Positions 43,222 through 52,514 of a DNA stretch of 64,000 nucleotides are shown here, one piece after another (positions within the stretch are counted from its first letter, which is position 1; each line of letters starts with the position of its first letter). The translations under genes and the position numbers were made by a program. This stretch comes from F23-D06 sp947165685. GTDB lineage: Bacteria; Bacteroidota; Bacteroidia; Bacteroidales; WCHB1-69. Below the pieces are notes generated by a model that made no database searches, was not told the DNA's origin, and worked only from the letters and a program-made list of their open reading frames with translations. The DNA lies in assembly GCA_947165685.1 (NCBI GenBank), contig CAMVBK010000014.1, positions 3,591-67,590 on the forward strand, written 5' to 3'.

Positions 43222-45096
43222 ATGAGTGATTGTTACGATATAATAGTGGTTGGGGCTGGTCATGCTGGTTGCGAGGCATCAGTTGTGTCGGCTCAACTTG
43301 GACACCATGTTTTGCTTGTGACTATGAATCTTGCCCTTGTTGCCCAAATGTCGTGTAACCCTGCTATCGGCGGAATTGCCAAAGGACAAATTGTAAGGGA
43401 AATTGATGCATTGGGTGGCATGACCGGTATAGTGACCGACCATACAATGATTCAATACAGGATGCTGAATCGCTCCAAAGGACCGGCAATGTGGAGCCCG
43501 CGTGCACAGTGTGACAAAACAGCTTTTTCGATTTACTGGAAACATGTTCTTGAAAACACTCCTAATCTGCATCTGAGACAAGACACGGTTACTGAACTTA
43601 TTTTGAAGGGTAAATGTGTGATAGGTGTGAGAACCCAGCTGGGTAAAGAGTTGTTTGCCTCGAAGGTTATTCTTACTAACGGCACCTTTCTGAATGGACG
43701 GATTCATGTTGGAGAAGTGAATTTCTCTGGTGGCAGGATAGGGGAGAGTGCCTCTTTTAATCTCTCTGACCAATTGAAAGAATGCGGAATCCATACGCAG
43801 AAATTGAAGACCGGTACCCCAGTGCGCATTGATGGAAGATCTGTAGATTTTTCCAAAATGGAGGAACAACCCGGTGAAAGCAATCCAGGACGTTTTTCTT
43901 TTTCCAATACACCAAAGTTGCACAACCAACTCAGCTGTTGGATTACCTATACGAATGAAGAGGTCCATGATGTGCTTCGAAAAGGCTTTGAAAAATCACC
44001 TATGTTCCAAGGAAGAATACAAGGAGTTGGTCCCCGTTACTGCCCTTCCATCGAAGATAAAATTGTACGCTTTGCTGATCGTGTCAGGCATCAGCTGTTC
44101 TTGGAACCCGAAGGACAAAATACTAATGAATATTACCTCAATGGTTTCTCCTCTTCTCTTCCTGAAGACATTCAGTTGGAGGCCATACATCTTATTCCGG
44201 GTCTTGAAAAAGCGGATATTTACCGTCCTGGTTATGCTATCGAATATGACTATTTTGACCCTACCCAGCTGCATTACACGCTGGAGTCGAAATGTATTCA
44301 GAATCTCTATTTGGCCGGACAGGTGAATGGAACCACCGGTTATGAAGAGGCAGCGTGCCAAGGGTTGATGGCAGGAATCAACGCGCACCTTTCTATTGTC
44401 AATAGGGAACCATTGATTCTTTCTCGGTCACAAGCCTACATCGGGGTGCTGATTGATGATTTGGTTACTAAGGGTGTGCAGGATCCTTACAGGATGTTCA
44501 CCTCCAGGGCTGAATATCGTATTTTGTTGCGACAGGATAACGCCGACCAGCGCCTTACCCCAATCGGACATCGCCTCGGTTTGATTGACGACGAACGTTA
44601 CGGGGAGTTTCTGCATAAATATGAAATCCAAAACCAGATTGTAGATTATCTTCGAAACCATACCACACAATACCAAAAGTTGAACGAGTTGCTTTCCTTG
44701 AAAGAAACGTCTCCGTTGACACAAAATGTAAAGCTTGAGAGTGTTCTTCTTCGTCCTCAAATATCCATAACAGATATTATGGATTATGATTACGATTTTA
44801 CCGATTTCCTTCATCAAATTGCTGCCGATTCCGAGCAAATTACCAATGCGGAAACCTATATCAAATACAATAGCTACATAAAAAAGGAGGAGGAACTTGT
44901 TCAGCATCTTGCCAATTTGGACGCTGTAAAACTACCTGATTATGTAGATTACCAAAATATTCAATCGTTGTCCAAGGAAGCGCGCGAAAAATTAGAACGA
45001 CTTCGTCCAGTTAATCTGGGACAGGCATCGCGAGTTAGCGGTGTAAGTCCAGCTGACATTACTGCGTTGATGATTTTCCTTAAAACAAGGTCATAG
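43222..45096 (+). CDS. mnmG: tRNA uridine-5-carboxymethylaminomethyl modification enzyme MnmG
   Basis: 624 residues, full length. FAD-binding VVGAGHAGCEASV at the start, NPAIGGIAKGQIVREIDALGG, the conserved KTGTPVRI, and C-terminal helices with RASRVSGVSPADI. With MnmE it modifies U34 of certain tRNAs. Also known as GidA; its locus often lies close to oriC. Coding strand is G- and T-rich like its neighbours from 36.4 kb on, unlike the C-rich genes before 36 kb. Confidence 0.97.
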   Translation: MSDCYDIIVVGAGHAGCEASVVSAQLGHHVLLVTMNLALVAQMSCNPAIGGIAKGQIVREIDALGGMTGIVTDHTMIQYRMLNRSKGPAMWSPRAQCDKTAFSIYWKHVLENTPNLHLRQDTVTELILKGKCVIGVRTQLGKELFASKVILTNGTFLNGRIHVGEVNFSGGRIGESASFNLSDQLKECGIHTQKLKTGTPVRIDGRSVDFSKMEEQPGESNPGRFSFSNTPKLHNQLSCWITYTNEEVHDVLRKGFEKSPMFQGRIQGVGPRYCPSIEDKIVRFADRVRHQLFLEPEGQNTNEYYLNGFSSSLPEDIQLEAIHLIPGLEKADIYRPGYAIEYDYFDPTQLHYTLESKCIQNLYLAGQVNGTTGYEEAACQGLMAGINAHLSIVNREPLILSRSQAYIGVLIDDLVTKGVQDPYRMFTSRAEYRILLRQDNADQRLTPIGHRLGLIDDERYGEFLHKYEIQNQIVDYLRNHTTQYQKLNELLSLKETSPLTQNVKLESVLLRPQISITDIMDYDYDFTDFLHQIAADSEQITNAETYIKYNSYIKKEEELVQHLANLDAVKLPDYVDYQNIQSLSKEAREKLERLRPVNLGQASRVSGVSPADITALMIFLKTRS

Positions 45097-45331
45097 GAGA
45101 TGAAAAAATACACGTAAAGTATTGATTATTAATAAAATAAACCAAAAAGCATGTTTTTTAGAGAGAATTTTTTGTTTTAATCTTCTGATTCGAAAAATTC
45201 AAAAATTCGCCTAATTTTCGATAAATTGAAAAAGTGTATTGAATATCAATGAATTACAAATGTATTAATGATTCCATGTTTCTTCTGAGAAATAATTTTA
45301 GGTTTTGATCGGCAGGTAAAGGAAAAATGCT

Positions 45332-45339
45332 TAATTTTG
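45332..45339 (+). promoter_or_regulatory. Rubrerythrin promoter -7 box
   Basis: TAATTTTG fits TAnnTTTG; TTTG at 45304-45307 is a possible -33. The gap 45097-45389 is otherwise AT-rich with no recognisable gene. Confidence 0.5.
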
Positions 45340-45389
45340 CAATCCATTTTTTAGTGGAAAAAAATCAACGATAATCAAACAATACCATT

Positions 45390-45929
45390 ATGGAATTAAA
45401 AGGATCACAAACCGAAAAAAATCTGCAGACCGCTTTCGCAGGCGAGTCGCAGGCGCGCAACAAATATTCCTACTATGCCTCCAAGGCCAAAAAGGACGGA
45501 TATAACCAAATCGCTGCTATTTTTGAAGAGACGGCTGCCAATGAGAAAGAACATGCCAAAATCTGGTTCAAGCTTTTGCATGACGGCGCTGTACCTGATA
45601 CAGTGACCAACCTGAAGGATGCCGCAGCAGGTGAAAATTATGAATGGACGGATATGTACGCTGGTTTCGCAAAGACCGCTAAAGAGGAAGGTTTCGACCA
45701 TATTGCCGAACTCTTCACAATGGTGGGTGAGATTGAAAAACATCACGAGGAGCGCTATAAAAAACTTCTGGCTAACATAGAGGGAGGAATAGTCTTCTCC
45801 CGCGACCAGGATATGATATGGCAATGCGCTAACTGCGGTCATATCGTCATTGGAAAGAAAGCCCCGGATGTCTGCCCGGTGTGCGACCACCCGCAGTCCT
45901 ATTTCCAAATCAAAGCGGAAAATTTTTAA
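45390..45929 (+). CDS. Rubrerythrin
   Basis: 179 residues. Diiron ferritin-like domain first: AFAGESQARNKYSYYASKA (Glu ligand), ETAANEKEHAKIWFKLLH (ExxH), EIEKHHEERYKKLL; then a C-terminal rubredoxin-like domain, WQCANCGHIV and CPVCDHPQSYF. Reduces hydrogen peroxide in anaerobes with electrons from reduced rubredoxin or similar. A second, reverse-order rubrerythrin follows 122 bases on, so both probably serve oxygen and peroxide defence. No signal peptide: cytosolic. Confidence 0.96.
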   Translation: MELKGSQTEKNLQTAFAGESQARNKYSYYASKAKKDGYNQIAAIFEETAANEKEHAKIWFKLLHDGAVPDTVTNLKDAAAGENYEWTDMYAGFAKTAKEEGFDHIAELFTMVGEIEKHHEERYKKLLANIEGGIVFSRDQDMIWQCANCGHIVIGKKAPDVCPVCDHPQSYFQIKAENF

Positions 45930-45973
45930 CTATAACTAATGACTATAACTAATGACTATAACTATGACTATGG
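45930..45973 (+). repeat. Short tandem repeat (6/7-base units)
   Basis: CTATAA CTAATGA CTATAA CTAATGA CTATAA CTATGA CTATGG, a 13-base dimer pattern, immediately after the rubrerythrin stop. Confidence 0.6.
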
Positions 45974-46051
45974 TGTAGTCAATGAGAAAAGGTTAGGGAA
46001 AGTTTCAGAACATAAATAAAAAATTTTTAATCAACAACAAATCAGTTAATT

Positions 46052-46603
46052 ATGAAGAAAAAATTCGTTTGTACCGTGTGCGGTTATGTACACGAAGGAG
46101 ATACTCCTCCCGAAAGATGTCCGCAATGCAAGCAACCTGGTTCCAAATTCAAAGAACTGGTTGAAGACGGCGCCCTTTCTTTTGTCACGGAACACGTCAT
46201 TGGCGTTGCAAAAGAGAGCGACGAGGAGATGATTAAGGACTTGAACGCCCAATTCATGGGCGAAGCCACTGAGGTGGGCATGTATCTCGCCATGAGCCGC
46301 CAGGCTGATCGCGAAGGTTACCCCGAAGTGGCTGAAGCCTTCAAACGCTATGCCTTCGAGGAAGCCGAGCATTGCGCCAAATTTGCGGAGTTGCTTGGTG
46401 AAATGGTCTGGGATACCAAGACCAACCTGGAAAAGCGTATGATGGCCGAAAGCGGGGCTTGTGCCGAGAAAATGCGTATTGCCAGACGTGCCAAAAGCAT
46501 GGACTGGGATGCCATCCACGACACTGTCCATGAAATGGCCAAGGATGAAGCCCGCCACGGACAAGGTTTTGAGGGTCTTTTCAACCGCTATTTCAAGAAA
46601 TAG
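46052..46603 (+). CDS. Rubrerythrin with N-terminal rubredoxin domain
   Basis: 183 residues. The rubredoxin-like part comes first (KFVCTVCGYVHEG...CPQCKQPGSKF), then a ferritin-like diiron domain (MGEATEVGMYLAMSRQADREGYPEVAEAFKRYAFEEAEH, DEARHGQGFEGLF). This reverse order is that of 'reverse rubrerythrins' that reduce oxygen and peroxide in strict anaerobes. Placed directly after a normal-order rubrerythrin. Ends in a strong bidirectional terminator. Confidence 0.94.
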   Translation: MKKKFVCTVCGYVHEGDTPPERCPQCKQPGSKFKELVEDGALSFVTEHVIGVAKESDEEMIKDLNAQFMGEATEVGMYLAMSRQADREGYPEVAEAFKRYAFEEAEHCAKFAELLGEMVWDTKTNLEKRMMAESGACAEKMRIARRAKSMDWDAIHDTVHEMAKDEARHGQGFEGLFNRYFKK

Positions 46604-46620
46604 AAACTCAAATGCAATGA

Positions 46621-46655
46621 AAAAGGGAGATGTCATTTGGCATCTCCTTTTTTTT
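46621..46655. terminator. Bidirectional terminator between convergent genes
   Basis: GGAGATG (46626-46632) pairs with CATCTCC (46641-46647); flanked by A-run on the left and T-run on the right, so it works for both the rubrerythrin (+) and the SDR operon (-). Confidence 0.85.
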
Positions 46656-46665
46656 GGTTGCAAAG

Positions 46666-47445
46666 TTATACGAATTTTTTCTTTACCAAGTCGATGAGGA
46701 ATCCTGGGACGAGGAAGCACAGCAGTAGGAAGAAATAGTTGATGGCGCCCGGAATCTTGACCCGCCGGTTGTGCAGCGTGGCGCGCACCCCGCGTCTTGC
46801 GATCTGATCCGGCGCAAGCATAATGCCGACGGCACGTAGACGTTTTCGCATCTTTACAGGAAGGTTGTAGAGGTCGGTGTCCACCGCACCGGGACAGACA
46901 CAGCAGACATTCACTCCGTGATGGCTTAGCTCATAGTGAATTCCCTTCGAAAACCGCATCAGAAAGGACTTGGAAGCCTGATAGACGGCGATGGTGGGGA
47001 AACTCATGAAGGCCGTGATGGATGCGGCGTTGAGAATGAAACCACAGCCACGCTCTTTCATCTTTTTGCCGAATAGCACGCACAAATTCACTGGCGTGGT
47101 GCAGTGCAGCATGGTCATCTTGTGGCTCAGCGCCATCGGTTTCTCCACTGCCGCGCCGAAATAGAACATGCCCGCGTTATTGACCAGCACTTCCACGGTC
47201 AACCCTTCGCGCTCGCAGTAGTCGAAAAGCTCCTGCGCGGCATCCGGAAGCGTGAGATCCTGGAAACGGCTCAGTATCCTTTGCTGCGGGAAAGCCGACT
47301 GAAGTTTTGTCCGCGCTTCGGTGTTGAGGTCTTCCCGATTGCTGACAATCAGAATGTTGTAGCCTTTTCGCGCCCATTCTTCCGCGTAGGCATACCCGAT
47401 GCCGGAGCTCCCTCCGGTAATCAATGCGAATGTCTCCTTTATCAT
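46666..47445 (-). CDS. Short-chain dehydrogenase/reductase
   Basis: 259 residues. Cofactor loop ALITGGSSGIGYAYAEE, NNAG, catalytic Ser in NAASITA and YQASKSF (YxxxK). The C-terminal ~30 residues (GAINYFFLLLCFLVPGFLIDLVKKKF) are hydrophobic, suggesting membrane association, as in SDR enzymes acting on lipids. Substrate unknown. Start overlaps the sufS stop by four bases; last gene of the minus-strand operon. Confidence 0.9.
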   Translation of the reverse strand: MIKETFALITGGSSGIGYAYAEEWARKGYNILIVSNREDLNTEARTKLQSAFPQQRILSRFQDLTLPDAAQELFDYCEREGLTVEVLVNNAGMFYFGAAVEKPMALSHKMTMLHCTTPVNLCVLFGKKMKERGCGFILNAASITAFMSFPTIAVYQASKSFLMRFSKGIHYELSHHGVNVCCVCPGAVDTDLYNLPVKMRKRLRAVGIMLAPDQIARRGVRATLHNRRVKIPGAINYFFLLLCFLVPGFLIDLVKKKFV

Positions 47446-48644
47446 GACAGCATGGTTTTGGCTTTGATGACGGCGGCTACGAGCGCATCCGCCTCTTCAA
47501 AGGTATTGTACATGGCAAACGAAGCCCGTACCGTGCCGGGAATGCCGAAATGGGTCATGACGGGTTGTGTGCAATGGTGCCCGGTGCGAACTGCAACTCC
47601 TTGATGGTCAAGCAGAACTCCCATGTCATACGGGTGAATGTTCCCCACAAGGAAAGAAATTACCCCGGTTTTGTGCGCCGCCTCCCCAATGAAACGCATA
47701 CCGTCGATGGCCGCCAATTTTTCCATGGCATAGGCCAACAAGTTGTTCTCGTATGATGCAATATTCTCTAAACCAATGTTTTGAATATATTCTATCGCTT
47801 TCCTCAGACCGATGACATCGCCCACCGAAGGCGTTCCGGCCTCGAACTTGAACGGCAGGTCGTTGTAGGTGGTCTTTTCGAATGTCACGTCCCTGATCAT
47901 CTCCCCACCGCCTTGGTAAGGTTGCATCTCGTTGAGCCACTTTGCTTTACCGTACATTACACCGATGCCCATCGGGGCATACATCTTGTGGCCGGAGAAA
48001 CAGTAGAAATCGCAGTCGAGGGCTTGCACATCTACCGGACAGTGTGCCACGGCTTGCGCCCCGTCGATGAGGACGGGTACGTTGTGGCGGTGCGCGATGC
48101 GGATAATCTCGTCAACCGGGTTGACGGTACCCAAGGAATTGGAGACGTGTGCGACCGCCACAATTTTGGTCTTGTCGGTCATTAGATTCTCCAACTCGCT
48201 GATTATCAATTCTCCTTTTTCATTAAAGGGCAGCACTTTGAGTTTGGCGCGGCGCTCTTCGCAGGCTATCTGCCACGGTACGATGTTGGAGTGGTGTTCC
48301 ATTTCGGACACGATGACCTCATCGCCTTCGTGCAGGTAGGTGCGACCGAAGGAAGCGGCCACCAAGTTGATGGATTCGGTGGCGCCGCGCGTGAAGATGA
48401 CCTCCTGCGTCGTGGCTGCGTGGATGTATTGTCGCACTGACTCACGCGCCAGCTCGAACTCGTTGGTGGCTAACTGGCTGAGACAGTGCACACCGCGGTG
48501 GATGTTGCTGTTGATACGGCAGTAGTAGTCGTGGAGGGCGTCAATCACGACCTGCGGCTTTTGCGTCGTGGCCGCATTGTCTAAATACACTAATGTTTTA
48601 CCGTAAACTTTTTCATTCAATATGGGAAAATCGGATCTATTCAT
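47442..48644 (-). CDS. sufS: Cysteine desulfurase SufS-type
   Basis: 400 residues. PLP-binding Lys in FSGHKMYAPMGIGVMYG, catalytic Cys in VRTGHHCTQPV (SufS-type short loop), YLDNAATTQKP near the N-terminus. Supplies sulfane sulfur for Fe-S clusters. In most relatives it follows sufBCD; here those are absent and it sits between a membrane protein and an SDR, overlapping both neighbours by a few bases. Could supply sulfur to tRNA thiolation too, given tilS in the same operon. Confidence 0.93.
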   Translation of the reverse strand: MNRSDFPILNEKVYGKTLVYLDNAATTQKPQVVIDALHDYYCRINSNIHRGVHCLSQLATNEFELARESVRQYIHAATTQEVIFTRGATESINLVAASFGRTYLHEGDEVIVSEMEHHSNIVPWQIACEERRAKLKVLPFNEKGELIISELENLMTDKTKIVAVAHVSNSLGTVNPVDEIIRIAHRHNVPVLIDGAQAVAHCPVDVQALDCDFYCFSGHKMYAPMGIGVMYGKAKWLNEMQPYQGGGEMIRDVTFEKTTYNDLPFKFEAGTPSVGDVIGLRKAIEYIQNIGLENIASYENNLLAYAMEKLAAIDGMRFIGEAAHKTGVISFLVGNIHPYDMGVLLDHQGVAVRTGHHCTQPVMTHFGIPGTVRASFAMYNTFEEADALVAAVIKAKTMLS

Positions 48645-49152
48645 AGGTTTGGTTTTGATCGGTTTGATTTGGGAAAGAGGATTGTTGTATGTTGTTATTA
48701 TTTTGATTGTCAGATGGTTGTAGAAATCTAAGTTGGGTAGCGTACATCAACACCCAAAGCACGGACATGATGATGCCGTTGAGGTTCATGGCCGCTAATC
48801 CGCCGATGGCGAAGTTCATCACGCAGAATTCCAGAATCTTGCCGATGGTATAGACATGGAATCCCGCCTTGTTCAGCCGCACCAACATGAGGAAGGCTCC
48901 GGCAAATAGCATGAGCTGCACGATGGTCAGCAGCAAATATTGCCAACTTTTGATGGAAGTGTACAGCGACAATAGTTGGTCCACTTGGTCAGCGGAGAAC
49001 ATGTTCATCTCTTTGATTATTTCCATGGATTTGAGCATTTGGTCCGGGGCGAATGCCCAACTGAGATAGGCGATGGTGGACGAGGCGGCGCTGAGCATGG
49101 TCAGGATGCCGAGAATCCATAGGACGGGGGTGCGTTTCGGGGTGTTTTCCAT
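48637..49152 (-). CDS. Four-segment membrane protein, unknown function
   Basis: 171 residues. Hydrophobic segments: VLWILGILTMLSAASSTIAYLSWA, YLLLTIVQLMLFAGAFLMLV, FCVMNFAIGGLAAMNLNGIIMSVLWVLMYA (probably two), with a polar Asn/Gln-rich tail (NQNNNNIQQSS...). I recognise no family. Coupled by overlap with sufS and 11 bases after tilS. Confidence 0.72.
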   Translation of the reverse strand: MENTPKRTPVLWILGILTMLSAASSTIAYLSWAFAPDQMLKSMEIIKEMNMFSADQVDQLLSLYTSIKSWQYLLLTIVQLMLFAGAFLMLVRLNKAGFHVYTIGKILEFCVMNFAIGGLAAMNLNGIIMSVLWVLMYATQLRFLQPSDNQNNNNIQQSSFPNQTDQNQTYE

Positions 49153-49163
49153 TGATGAAGCCG

Positions 49164-50528
49164 TTAAAATGAATCGTTGAAGTGAATGTTTGAAAGTTTG
49201 CGGTTTATGAGTTTCATGGCAGGGGTGGTTTGGCCGGAAGGTATTTTCCAGCGCTCGTCAGATCGGTATCCAATAATCCAAACAATCTGATTTTCAATAC
49301 ATAAAAGCTGGATTTGCTCTTTTGTGAAGCGGTCGATTTTGTGGTCGGAGAAAAAGTCGCTGAGCTTCTGCCGGCCTCTTCCGCCAAGCGGATAGAAGAA
49401 GTCGCCGTGCCGCCAAGTGCGGATCTGCACCGGAAAAGTCAGTTTCTCCTTCGGGATATAAAGCATATCGGGATTCTTCTCAAACACCATGTCTTTTGGG
49501 CACTCAATTTCTTCCACGTCAAAATATTGTTGCAGTTCATCCAATGACTGGATATCTATGGATGGATTGTCGGATTTTGTTTTCGGTTGAATGATTAGAA
49601 AATCCCTGTTTATCAATAAAATATGAGTATCAGAGAAGAATTGTTTTCCTGTTTGGAAGTGCGTGTCGGCGGAAAGCCGTTCAATCACATCCAAGGAGAA
49701 GCCAAAGCGGTTCAGTATTTCATAGAGAATCAGTTCCTTGTCTTCGCATTCTCTTAGTTGTTCGCGTAGGATTTTGTATTGATTCCCGTCGTTCCGGAGG
49801 ATACGGGCGATTTCTTTTTCGATTTGCTTTTGGTAATAGGCGTATTGCCGTTGCAGCACTGTGCGGGTATGCACGTTGGTGGATAGGAACTGCGGGTTGA
49901 GGTGTTCCAACTGTGGAATCACAGAGTGTCGGATGCGGTTGCGGGCAATGTCTTCATTTTGGTTAGTGAAGTCTTCCATATATGTTATATGGTATGTTTC
50001 CGCGTAGAGCCGGATTTCCTGCGCGGTAAACGGCAGAAAAGGACGTAGAATCTTGCCGTTTTTGGGTGGAATTCCGCAAAGTCCTTTGAGTCCGGTCCCG
50101 CGGCAGAGGTTGAGCAGCTGGGTTTCGGCGGCGTCGGTGCATTGGTGGGCGGTGATGAGGAAATCGTAGTCGTGAAGCAGCTCGCCGAACCATTGGTAGC
50201 GCAGTTCGCGGGCGACCATCTCCACTGATTTGCCGGAGCTTTGTTGGATGGCAGGTGTGTCGAATTCGCGGAGGAGAAAAGGGACCTTCCATTGTCGGGC
50301 TGCCTGTTCCACAAACCGCATGTCGCGGTCGGAGTCGGTCTCGCGAAGGTGGAAGTTGCAGTGTGCCACAGCGAAGTCGAGGCCAGCCTCATGAAACAGC
50401 GTGGCAGCGACCATGGAATCCGCGCCGCCGCTCACGGCCACGAGGTATCGTTTGCGTTGGAAGTCGTTGCCTGCCAGCGCTTTCAGTTCCTGCAAAAATC
50501 GGTTCAGCATGTTTTCTCCCGAAGCCAT
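49164..50528 (-). CDS. tilS: tRNA(Ile)-lysidine synthetase
   Basis: 454 residues. PP-loop VAVSGGADSMVAATLFHEAGL near residues 30-50, HCNFHLRETDSDRDMRFVEQ, and HQCTDAAETQLLNLCRGTGLKGLCGI are diagnostic. Ligates lysine to C34 of tRNA-Ile, cytosolic and essential. The C-terminal TilS domain (RTWRHGDFFYPLGGRGRQKLSDFFSDHKI) is intact. Met7 is an alternative start. Five bases after the preceding lipoprotein gene. Confidence 0.96.
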   Translation of the reverse strand: MASGENMLNRFLQELKALAGNDFQRKRYLVAVSGGADSMVAATLFHEAGLDFAVAHCNFHLRETDSDRDMRFVEQAARQWKVPFLLREFDTPAIQQSSGKSVEMVARELRYQWFGELLHDYDFLITAHQCTDAAETQLLNLCRGTGLKGLCGIPPKNGKILRPFLPFTAQEIRLYAETYHITYMEDFTNQNEDIARNRIRHSVIPQLEHLNPQFLSTNVHTRTVLQRQYAYYQKQIEKEIARILRNDGNQYKILREQLRECEDKELILYEILNRFGFSLDVIERLSADTHFQTGKQFFSDTHILLINRDFLIIQPKTKSDNPSIDIQSLDELQQYFDVEEIECPKDMVFEKNPDMLYIPKEKLTFPVQIRTWRHGDFFYPLGGRGRQKLSDFFSDHKIDRFTKEQIQLLCIENQIVWIIGYRSDERWKIPSGQTTPAMKLINRKLSNIHFNDSF

Positions 50529-50533
50529 TCCTG

Positions 50534-51508
50534 CTACGATTCAAGGTCAGTACGGATTTTGAAATAGCGTCGGATTTCCATCTGCATGTACTCGAACGAC
50601 CCGAAGTTGACAGATTTGGGCACCTCGTTCTTGCGCATCATCACCATGCCGGAGCCGGCGGCGTCAATGTAAGGGGTGATGTCGGCATCGAGGGCAAAAG
50701 TCAGCTCGAAATCACGGACGGTCACACGGTCGTAGTTGCCGCTGACCTCTTCGAAAAGGATGCCGTTTTCCTCACAGAAAGCCTGCAGCATGGGGATGGT
50801 TTCGTCCCACATTTCCGGTTTCTCGTTTGGGTTGAAATAGAAGACGACAGCGTTGTAGTCGGGTAGGGTGTCCACAATTTCTGTTTTTTCAAAACGTCCC
50901 TGGTCATTGATGAAGAATTGTTCCACTGTTTTCGACTTACGGTGGTATTTTTCGGGATCGCTGAGGAAGGCCTGTTTGGTGGCGTTCGAGACGGAGTGTA
51001 TCCATTCGTATTCTTTGGTGGTGCGGAATTGGCCGTCGGGAAGGCGCAGGGTTTGCCAATTTTCGGTTTCCAGGTTCTCGTCTTGCTGGTTGGCAATGCT
51101 GACGGCCACAGGAAGCACGTCGAGAATACGCTGGGTGCCGAAGCCGGAAGTTGTCACAAGATAAGTCCATTCGCGGTTTTCGGACCGCAACAGCCAAAGT
51201 TCACGGCCCTCAGGTAACCGTTCCACGCACTCCACGCCCCATTCTTGCGGAATGTTCGCCTTTGCCGTCCATCTTTTGCCTTGAAAATCGCCTGATTTCT
51301 CCAAAAAAGAAGCCAACACCTCTTCCTGCAACGGGTAGAGGGTGGTTTGGCTGTGGACATCGGCGGTCAAGGTGTCCCGTATCACCTCCATGGGATAGAC
51401 AACGGGTTCACCTAACGTTTCATTTTGGTCGTTTCTTCTTGAATGACAGTTTATTAGAAGAAATGCCAGTGACAAAATCAAACAACAGGTCAATGGGTTT
51501 CGGTTCAT
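50534..51508 (-). CDS. Lipoprotein, function unknown
   Basis: 324 residues; MNRNPLTCCLILSLAFLLINC is a lipoprotein signal peptide (Cys21). The mature protein is mixed alpha/beta (WTYLVTTSGFGTQRILDVLPVAVSIANQQ, YNAVVFYFNPNEKPEMWDETIPMLQAFCEENGI) without a motif I recognise. First gene of the operon lipoprotein-tilS-membrane protein-sufS-SDR, with a promoter box at 51533-51540. Confidence 0.75.
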   Translation of the reverse strand: MNRNPLTCCLILSLAFLLINCHSRRNDQNETLGEPVVYPMEVIRDTLTADVHSQTTLYPLQEEVLASFLEKSGDFQGKRWTAKANIPQEWGVECVERLPEGRELWLLRSENREWTYLVTTSGFGTQRILDVLPVAVSIANQQDENLETENWQTLRLPDGQFRTTKEYEWIHSVSNATKQAFLSDPEKYHRKSKTVEQFFINDQGRFEKTEIVDTLPDYNAVVFYFNPNEKPEMWDETIPMLQAFCEENGILFEEVSGNYDRVTVRDFELTFALDADITPYIDAAGSGMVMMRKNEVPKSVNFGSFEYMQMEIRRYFKIRTDLES

Positions 51509-51532
51509 TTTGATTTTTTCGGCAAAGGTACA

Positions 51533-51540
51533 TATTTTTC
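51533..51540 (-). promoter_or_regulatory. Promoter -7 box of five-gene operon
   Basis: CAAAGGTA on +, TACCTTTG on minus, 25 bases before the lipoprotein ATG. Confidence 0.6.
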
Positions 51541-51595
51541 ACAAATATGCCATGGAATGAAATAATCTCTGTGATGGCGCGATTTATTGCAATAT

Positions 51596-52411
51596 TTATA
51601 CCAGTCGGGAGACGATTTTTCGCACCTCCACAGCTTCTTTTACATCGTGTACCCGGAGGATGGAGGCTCCTTTCATTAGGGCAATGGTGTTGAGAGAGGT
51701 GGTGCCGTTGAGGGCTTGGTCTGGAGTGGAGTCCAATAATTTGTAAATCATAGATTTACGGGAGATTCCGACTAAAATAGGATAACCTAATTCCTGAAAT
51801 ACATCCAAGTTTTTCATCAGGAAGTAGTTTTGTTCCAATGTTTTGCCGAATCCGAACCCAGGGTCGATAATGATGTCATGGACATGGTGCGCGTGCAGCT
51901 GTTCCAACTGTCTTCCGAAAAAGCGGAGCATGTCGCCAAGAAGGTCGTGGTAGTTTGTATATTGTTGCATCACAGATGGTTTCGCGGGTGTATGCATCAG
52001 ACAGTAAGGTACCTGCAGTTTTCCGATGGAGGGAATCATGTTTGGGTCGAAGGTGCCGCCGGAGATGTCGTTGACCATGTCGGCGCCAGCTTCTACGGCG
52101 GCTTGTGCCACAGTGGAGCGGTAGGTGTCGATGGAGATGACTGCTTCAGGGAAACGGGTGCGTATGATGCGTACAGCTGCCACGATTCGGGACATCTCCT
52201 CCTTTTCGGGAATTTCCTGCGCATCCGGCCGCGTGGACATTGCCCCGATATCGATGATGTCGCCGCCTTCCGACAGAATTTGCTCCGTACGTTGCAGGAT
52301 TTCCAGCTCCGACGTGTATTTTCCGCCGTCGTAGAAGGAATCCGTCGTCACATTGAGGATGCCCATGACGAGCGGCGTGCCAAGGGAAAGTTTTCCGTTG
52401 AAATTGTACAT
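51596..52411 (-). CDS. folP: Dihydropteroate synthase
   Basis: 271 residues. VMGILNVTTDSFYDGGKY, DIGAMSTRPDA, ISIDTYRSTVAQAAVEAGADMVNDISGG, DIIIDPGFGFGKT and ILRVHDVKE give the full pterin- and pABA-binding set. Joins pABA to dihydropterin pyrophosphate in folate synthesis; the sulfonamide target. Separated from neighbours by 87 and 103 bases, with a terminator upstream, so it has its own transcript. Confidence 0.96.
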   Translation of the reverse strand: MYNFNGKLSLGTPLVMGILNVTTDSFYDGGKYTSELEILQRTEQILSEGGDIIDIGAMSTRPDAQEIPEKEEMSRIVAAVRIIRTRFPEAVISIDTYRSTVAQAAVEAGADMVNDISGGTFDPNMIPSIGKLQVPYCLMHTPAKPSVMQQYTNYHDLLGDMLRFFGRQLEQLHAHHVHDIIIDPGFGFGKTLEQNYFLMKNLDVFQELGYPILVGISRKSMIYKLLDSTPDQALNGTTSLNTIALMKGASILRVHDVKEAVEVRKIVSRLV

Positions 52412-52460
52412 GGGAAGGGTTGGGGGGTTAAAGTGTTCAAAGTCACAAATTACAAATCAC

Positions 52461-52494
52461 AAAAAAGGGACGACTTTGCAGCCATCCCTTTTTT
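52461..52494 (-). terminator. Intrinsic terminator of the type IX cargo gene
   Basis: AAAAAAGGGA (52461-52470) pairs with TCCCTTTTTT (52485-52494), 14-base loop, giving a T-run on the minus strand just beyond the stop at 52515. Confidence 0.8.
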
Positions 52495-52514
52495 ATGAAT
52501 ATTAACGGTCGAAA

